The notes under the pieces are model-generated. The model did no database searches. It was not told the origin of the DNA and saw nothing but the letters and a program-made list of their open reading frames with translations. Shown here in pieces: positions 43,339 through 47,491 of a stretch of DNA of 47,491 nt. How positions within the stretch are numbered: position 1 is the first letter of the stretch; each line of letters begins with the position of its first letter. Origin of the DNA: Rhodopirellula sp. (GTDB taxonomy: Bacteria > Planctomycetota > Planctomycetia > Pirellulales > Thermoguttaceae); assembly GCA_012728855.1 (NCBI GenBank), contig JAAYEH010000444.1:1-47491 (forward strand), in the 5' to 3' direction. The position numbers were made by a program, and so were the translations under genes.

Positions 43339-44502
43339 ATGGCAACGATTCTGATCGACAAGCTCCTCCACACGGTCGTCAACCGCAAGGCCAGCGACTT
43401 GCACATCGCCGTCGGCCAGCCCCCCGTGCTCCGCCTCGACGGCCATCTGGTTCGCCTCGAGACCAAGACGCTCGAGCCGGAAGACACCGTCGGCCTCATG
43501 AAAAGCATTACGCCCGAGCGCTGCCAACAGGAGTTGCAGGAGGTCGGCGGCACCGACTTCGGTTTCGCCTTCGGCGACATGGCCCGCTTCCGTGTTTCGG
43601 TCTTCAAGCAAAAGGGCTATGTCGGGATGGTGCTGCGGCAGATCCCCAACAAAATGCTCGACTTCAAGGCCCTCGGCACTCCCTCGGTCGTCGCCGACCT
43701 GATCCTCCGCCCCCGCGGCCTCTTCCTGGTCACCGGCCCCACCGGCTCCGGCAAGACCACCACCTTGGCCGCCATGATCGACTACCTCAACGAAACCGTC
43801 GACCACCACATTATTACCATCGAAGACCCGATCGAATTCTTCCACAACCATAAGAAATCCACCGTCAACCAGCGCGAACTCCACGTCGACGTGCCCGCCT
43901 TCGCCGAGGCCATCCGCCGCGCCTTGCGCCAAGATCCCGACGTGATCCTCGTCGGTGAAATGCGCGACTTGGACACGATTGAAGCGGCGATCACCGCGGC
44001 CGAAACCGGCCACGTCGTCTTCGGAACCCTCCATACCACCGGCGCCCAGGGAACCGTCAACCGCGTCATCGACGTCTTCCCCACCAGCCAGCAGGAGCAG
44101 ATCCGCACCCAGTTGTCGACCGCCATCATCGGTATCCTCTCGCAGCAGCTTCTGCCCAAGATCGGCGGCGGGCGAGTGGCCGCTTACGAAATGCTCGTCG
44201 TCACCCCGGCCATCGCCAACCTGATCCGTGAAAACAAGACCTATCGAATCAATTCCGCCATCCAGACCGGCCACAAACTCGGCATGCAGTTGCTCGACGA
44301 CCACCTCTTCCGCCTCTGGAAGGCCGGAACGATCGACAAACGCGACGCCATGGTCAAGTGCAACCAGCCCGACGAACTCGCCGCCCGCATCGCCCGCGCC
44401 GAACGCGGCATGTTGGAAGATGAGGACGAAGCCCGCGGCCGGCTCGATAACGACGACGGACCGCCCAACAAAAAAGGCAACGGCGGCGCGAGTAAAAAAT
44501 AG
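43339..44502 (+). CDS. pilT: Twitching/retraction ATPase PilT
   Basis: 387 residues. An N-terminal PAS-like domain begins RKASDLHIAVGQPPVLRLDG (16-35), followed by Walker A GPTGSGKT (133-140), ITIEDPIEF, the PilT signature AIRRALRQDPDVILVGEMRD and TGHVVFGTLHTT. The C-terminal tail (about 350-387) is acidic then Gly/Lys-rich and longer than in typical PilT. It depolymerises pili. AGGGAA seven bases before ATG fixes the start. It lies between two pilB genes on the same strand. Confidence 0.93.
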   Translation: MATILIDKLLHTVVNRKASDLHIAVGQPPVLRLDGHLVRLETKTLEPEDTVGLMKSITPERCQQELQEVGGTDFGFAFGDMARFRVSVFKQKGYVGMVLRQIPNKMLDFKALGTPSVVADLILRPRGLFLVTGPTGSGKTTTLAAMIDYLNETVDHHIITIEDPIEFFHNHKKSTVNQRELHVDVPAFAEAIRRALRQDPDVILVGEMRDLDTIEAAITAAETGHVVFGTLHTTGAQGTVNRVIDVFPTSQQEQIRTQLSTAIIGILSQQLLPKIGGGRVAAYEMLVVTPAIANLIRENKTYRINSAIQTGHKLGMQLLDDHLFRLWKAGTIDKRDAMVKCNQPDELAARIARAERGMLEDEDEARGRLDNDDGPPNKKGNGGASKK

Positions 44503-44525
44503 TGGCTCATGGCTGGCACCAACAG

Positions 44526-44557
44526 CCAATGACCAATGACGAATGACCAATGACCAC
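44526..44557 (+). repeat. Period-7 repeat CAATGAC before the second pilB
   Basis: Four tandem heptamers (CAATGAC, CAATGAC, GAATGAC, CAATGAC) end 12 bases before ATG 44570. Each unit contains ATGA, a start codon overlapping a stop codon. Confidence 0.85.
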
Positions 44558-44569
44558 TAAGAGGTTCCC

Positions 44570-46288
44570 ATGGCTCTCCGCCGCCTCGGCCAAATCCTGA
44601 TCGACCTTGGCTTCATCAACGATGAACAGCGTCACATCCTCCTCGACGAGCAGCAGCAACGCCAAGGTGAACTGATCGGCCAGGTCGCCGTCAGCATGGG
44701 CCTGATCAACGAGGATCAACTCGCCATCGCGCTGGCCGAGCAGATGGGCATGCAGGTGATCAACCTCGCCGACGTCGTCATCGCCCCCGAGGTGCTGGCC
44801 TACGTCACCGAGCCGATGGCCCAACTCTACCGCATCGTGCCGGTCAGCTTCAAAGACGAGACGCTCACCATCGCCATGTGCGATCCCCAGAAGCTCTCGG
44901 TGCTCGACGAGTTGCGGAACTTCCTCGGCTACAACGTCCGCGCGGCGGTCACCACCGAGCGCGACATCGTCACCGCCTTGGAACGTTACTACGCCGCCGG
45001 CAGCGAGAGCGTCGAAAGCCTCCTCGCAGGCATCGAGGACGACCCCGAACTGACCGCCGCCGCCAAGAACGTCGGCACCGAAGGACCGTTGGACCTCACC
45101 AGCGTCGAGGCCCTGGCCGACAGCGCCCCGGTCCGAAAACTGCTGAACATGGTCCTCCTGCTGGGCATCAAGGACCACGCCAGCGACTTGCACTTCGAAC
45201 CCTTCGAAAGCGAGTTCAAGATCCGCATCCGCGCCGACGGCGTGCTCTACGAGATGGTTCCGCCGCCGCGGCACCTCGCCTTCGCCATCACCACGCGGGT
45301 CAAGGTCATGGCCAACCTCGACATCGCCGAGCGCCGCCTACCCCAGGACGGCCGCATCCGGCTCACCGTCGGCGGCCATCCGGTCGACCTCCGCGTCAGC
45401 GTGCTGCCGACCATGTTCGGCGAGAGCGTCGTCATGCGGATCCTCGACCGCTCCGTGGTCATGCTCGATCTCGACGCCGTCGGCATCGAGCCGGAGATCC
45501 TCGGCGACTTCCGCAAAGTGATCCGGCGGCCCAACGGCATCGTGCTGGTCACCGGCCCCACCGGCTCCGGCAAGACCACCACCCTTTACGGCGCGCTGAA
45601 CGAACTGAACGTCGTCGAAGACAAGATCATCACCACCGAGGATCCCGTCGAGTACGACATCGACGGCATCATCCAGATCCCGGTCGACGCCAGCATCGGC
45701 AACACCTTCGCCCAGTGCCTCCGTTCCATTCTCCGCCAGGATCCCGACAAGATCCTCGTCGGCGAGATCCGCGACCTGGAAACGGCCGAGATCGCCGTGC
45801 AGGCCTCGCTCACCGGCCACATGGTCTTCAGCACGCTGCACACCAACGACGCCCCCAGCACCGTCACCCGTCTCCGCGACATGGGCGTGCCCCCGTTCCT
45901 CCTTACCGCCACGATGGAGGCGGTCTTGGCGCAGCGGCTGGTCCGCCGCATCTGCCCCAACTGCCGCGAGACCGAGATGCCCAGCGTCGAGACCCTCGCC
46001 GAACTCGAACTGACGCCCGAAGACTGCATCGGCAAGAACTTTTACCGCGGTCGCGGCTGCCCGGCCTGCAACAACACCGGTTTCAAGGGCCGCACCGGCC
46101 TCTTCGAGTACATGCCCATGAACGACGAGATCCGCGACCTGATCAACTCCGGCTCCTCAACCGAACAAATCCGCCACAGCGCCCTGCGATCCGGCATGAG
46201 ATCCCTCCGCCAGTCCGGCTTGGACAAAGTTTTCAGCGGAGTCACCACCATTGAAGAAGCCATCCGTGAAACGGTATTGGACGCATAA
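44570..46288 (+). CDS. PilB/GspE-type ATPase, second
   Basis: 572 residues with the same domain order as the first PilB: MshEN-type N-terminus (LGQILIDLGFINDEQ), DHASDLHFEPFESEFKIRIR, Walker A GPTGSGKT (329-336), TEDPVEYDIDG, GEIRDLETAEIA, STLHTNDAP and a CPNC...CPAC zinc site. Unlike the first, its codons end in C or G throughout. AGAGG lies six bases before ATG. It sits directly upstream of pilC, so it is the best candidate for the assembly ATPase of this operon; the first copy may serve a second pilus or T2SS. Both remain possible. Confidence 0.92.
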   Translation: MALRRLGQILIDLGFINDEQRHILLDEQQQRQGELIGQVAVSMGLINEDQLAIALAEQMGMQVINLADVVIAPEVLAYVTEPMAQLYRIVPVSFKDETLTIAMCDPQKLSVLDELRNFLGYNVRAAVTTERDIVTALERYYAAGSESVESLLAGIEDDPELTAAAKNVGTEGPLDLTSVEALADSAPVRKLLNMVLLLGIKDHASDLHFEPFESEFKIRIRADGVLYEMVPPPRHLAFAITTRVKVMANLDIAERRLPQDGRIRLTVGGHPVDLRVSVLPTMFGESVVMRILDRSVVMLDLDAVGIEPEILGDFRKVIRRPNGIVLVTGPTGSGKTTTLYGALNELNVVEDKIITTEDPVEYDIDGIIQIPVDASIGNTFAQCLRSILRQDPDKILVGEIRDLETAEIAVQASLTGHMVFSTLHTNDAPSTVTRLRDMGVPPFLLTATMEAVLAQRLVRRICPNCRETEMPSVETLAELELTPEDCIGKNFYRGRGCPACNNTGFKGRTGLFEYMPMNDEIRDLINSGSSTEQIRHSALRSGMRSLRQSGLDKVFSGVTTIEEAIRETVLDA

Positions 46289-46295
46289 GAAAAGG

Positions 46296-46458
46296 AGAGC
46301 TTAGAACTTAGAGCTTAGAACTTAGAGCTTAGAACTTAGCAGCGAAAGCTAAGACCTAAGACCTAAGACCTAAGACCTAAGACCTAAGACCTAAGACCTA
46401 AGACCTAAGACCTAAGACCTAAGACCTAAGACCTAAGACCTAAGACCTAAGACCTAAG
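46296..46458 (+). repeat. Two complementary period-7 arrays before pilC
   Basis: Array 1 (46296-46339) alternates GCTTAGA and ACTTAGA, six heptamers. Array 2 (46349-46458) is about 15.7 copies of CTAAGAC. CTTAGC (46335-46340) pairs with GCTAAG (46348-46353) around a seven-base loop, and the stem can extend with a few mismatches because CTTAG recurs every seven bases on one side and CTAAG on the other. The arrays fill the gap from the pilB stop to 17 bases before the pilC start. Confidence 0.93.
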
Positions 46459-46475
46459 AACCAAGGATCTTGGCC

Positions 46476-47491
46476 ATGCCAACCTATCAATTCGAGGCCA
46501 TGGACGCCACCGGCAATGAAATCCGGGACGTCATCGACGCGTCGAGCGAGGATGAAGCGCAAGCGACCATCCGGCAGATGGGCTATTTCCCGACGAAGAT
46601 CACCGTCAAGAAGGCCCGTCAGGCCGGTGGGGGCAAGAAAAAGGGTGGCAAGAAGAAGACGTTCGCGCTGGGCGGCGTGAAGTCGAAGATCCTCTGCACC
46701 TTCACCCGTCAGCTCTCCATCCTTCAAGACGCCGGTCTGCCCATCCTTCGCAGCCTGCGGATCCTCGAGAGCCAGGCCAAGGCCGGCGCGCTGAAAAACG
46801 CGCTGATCGACGTCTGCGACGAGATCGAGGGCGGGTCCACCCTCTCCGAGGCGATGGCCAAGTCGCCCAAAGCCTTCGACCGACTCTACGTCAACATGAT
46901 CAAGGCCGGCGAGGCGGGCGGTGCCCTCGAAGTCATCCTCCAGCGCCTCGCCGAGTTCAAGGAGCGGTCCGAGTCGTTGAAACGCAAGGTCAAAGGCGCC
47001 TTGATCTACCCGATCTGCGTCGTGCTCTTCGCCACCTTGATCCTCGTGTTCATCATGCTCAAGATCGTCCCCGCTTTCGAGAAGATCTTCAGCGACTTCG
47101 GGGCCGAGTTGCCGGCGATGACCCAGGCGCTGGTCGGCGTCTCCTTCATGGTGGCCAACTACTGGTATCTCCTCCCCGGCATCCCGACGGCGATCTGGTT
47201 GATGGTTAAGCTAATCCGCAAGTTCCACCACGGCCGTTTCGGCTGGGATCTCTTCCTCCTCAAGCTGCCCGTCTTCGGCCAGCTTGTCGAGAAAAACATT
47301 GTCGCCCGCACCACCCGTACCCTTGGCACGCTGGTGGCCAGCGGCGTGCCGATCCTCGAGGCCTTGCAGATCACCCGCGAGACCTCCGGCAACGCCGTCT
47401 TCGAGCAGATCTACGGCAAGGTGCATGAAGCGATCCGCGAAGGCGAGTCGATCGCCGTCCCCTTGCGGGAAAACGCCCGCACCACCTTCCA
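46476..47491 (+). CDS. pilC: Type IV pilus platform protein PilC (GspF family), partial
   Basis: At least 338 residues, open to the window end, so the C-terminus is missing. MPTYQFEAMDATGNEIRD opens a normal PilC N-terminus. A Lys/Gly-rich linker (about 44-65) precedes the first T2SF domain (FTRQLSILQDAGLPILRSLR, then MIKAGEAGGALEVILQRLAE), a membrane segment (YPICVVLFATLILVFIML, about 175-193), another near ANYWYLLPGIPTAIWLMV, and the start of the second T2SF domain (TRTLGTLVASGVPILEAL). It is the inner-membrane platform that couples PilB and PilT. Start ATG 46476 follows CCAAGGATC. Confidence 0.93.
   Translation, partial: MPTYQFEAMDATGNEIRDVIDASSEDEAQATIRQMGYFPTKITVKKARQAGGGKKKGGKKKTFALGGVKSKILCTFTRQLSILQDAGLPILRSLRILESQAKAGALKNALIDVCDEIEGGSTLSEAMAKSPKAFDRLYVNMIKAGEAGGALEVILQRLAEFKERSESLKRKVKGALIYPICVVLFATLILVFIMLKIVPAFEKIFSDFGAELPAMTQALVGVSFMVANYWYLLPGIPTAIWLMVKLIRKFHHGRFGWDLFLLKLPVFGQLVEKNIVARTTRTLGTLVASGVPILEALQITRETSGNAVFEQIYGKVHEAIREGESIAVPLRENARTTF

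Noticed and set aside
46296..46458. CRISPR array
   Set aside because: The unit is seven bases with no spacers; it is a simple tandem repeat.

Overview
The window looks like a GC-rich planctomycete chromosome, most likely from the Pirellulales group. This is inferred from several features seen together: three intact sulfatases plus the remnant of a fourth, two Tat-exported Gfo/Idh/MocA oxidoreductases, a giant extracellular repeat protein whose N-terminus carries the planctomycete-style motif EPLEERALLA, a serine/threonine kinase with a caspase-like tail, and many short palindromic intergenic repeats. No rRNA, tRNA or CRISPR array was seen.

Bases 1-18300 hold mainly catabolic and envelope genes. 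They are a GT2/GT21-like glycosyltransferase and a cobalamin-binding-type radical SAM protein (one operon), an oxidoreductase, an SDR reductase with a Cys-rich small membrane protein, a 28-residue basic protein, an SGNH hydrolase, an exported protein of unknown function, a GntP-type permease, then sulfatase, oxidoreductase, sulfatase, and a convergent third sulfatase. This suits uptake and degradation of sulfated, acetylated polysaccharides. Decayed fragments (a sulfatase start and an integrase N-terminus) lie between genes.

Bases 18928-35785 (minus strand) form one compact Tad (Flp pilus / tight adherence) locus of about 15 genes. In transcription order these are cpaF-2, two Flp-like pilins, cpaA, a TadE-like gene, a TadG-like gene, a second TadE-like gene, a membrane protein of unknown function, an Rpn-type nuclease, cpaB, an FHA-cpaF fusion, tadB, tadC, a zinc-ribbon membrane protein, and a Ser/Thr kinase fused to a caspase-like domain whose catalytic Cys is Ser. 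A phosphothreonine-reading FHA domain on the secretion ATPase and a kinase at the end of the same operon suggest phosphorylation-controlled pilus assembly. No secretin (CpaC/RcpA) or TadZ/CpaE was found in the window.

Bases 36369-40847 (plus) encode a 1492-residue secreted repeat protein with seven repeats of exactly 133 residues. Bases 41203-47491 carry type IV pilus / type II secretion motor genes pilB, pilT, a second pilB and pilC (cut by the window end).

The most unusual signal is the repeat content. There are at least five families of short palindromic elements, plus period-7 tandem repeats placed just upstream of several start codons. Two copies of one palindrome (perfect 29-30 bp inverted repeats), and one copy of another, lie in frame inside the N-terminal leaders of the TadE-like and TadG-like genes. 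In the TadE-like protein this added sequence ends just before a predicted prepilin-type cleavage site, so it could be discarded during maturation.
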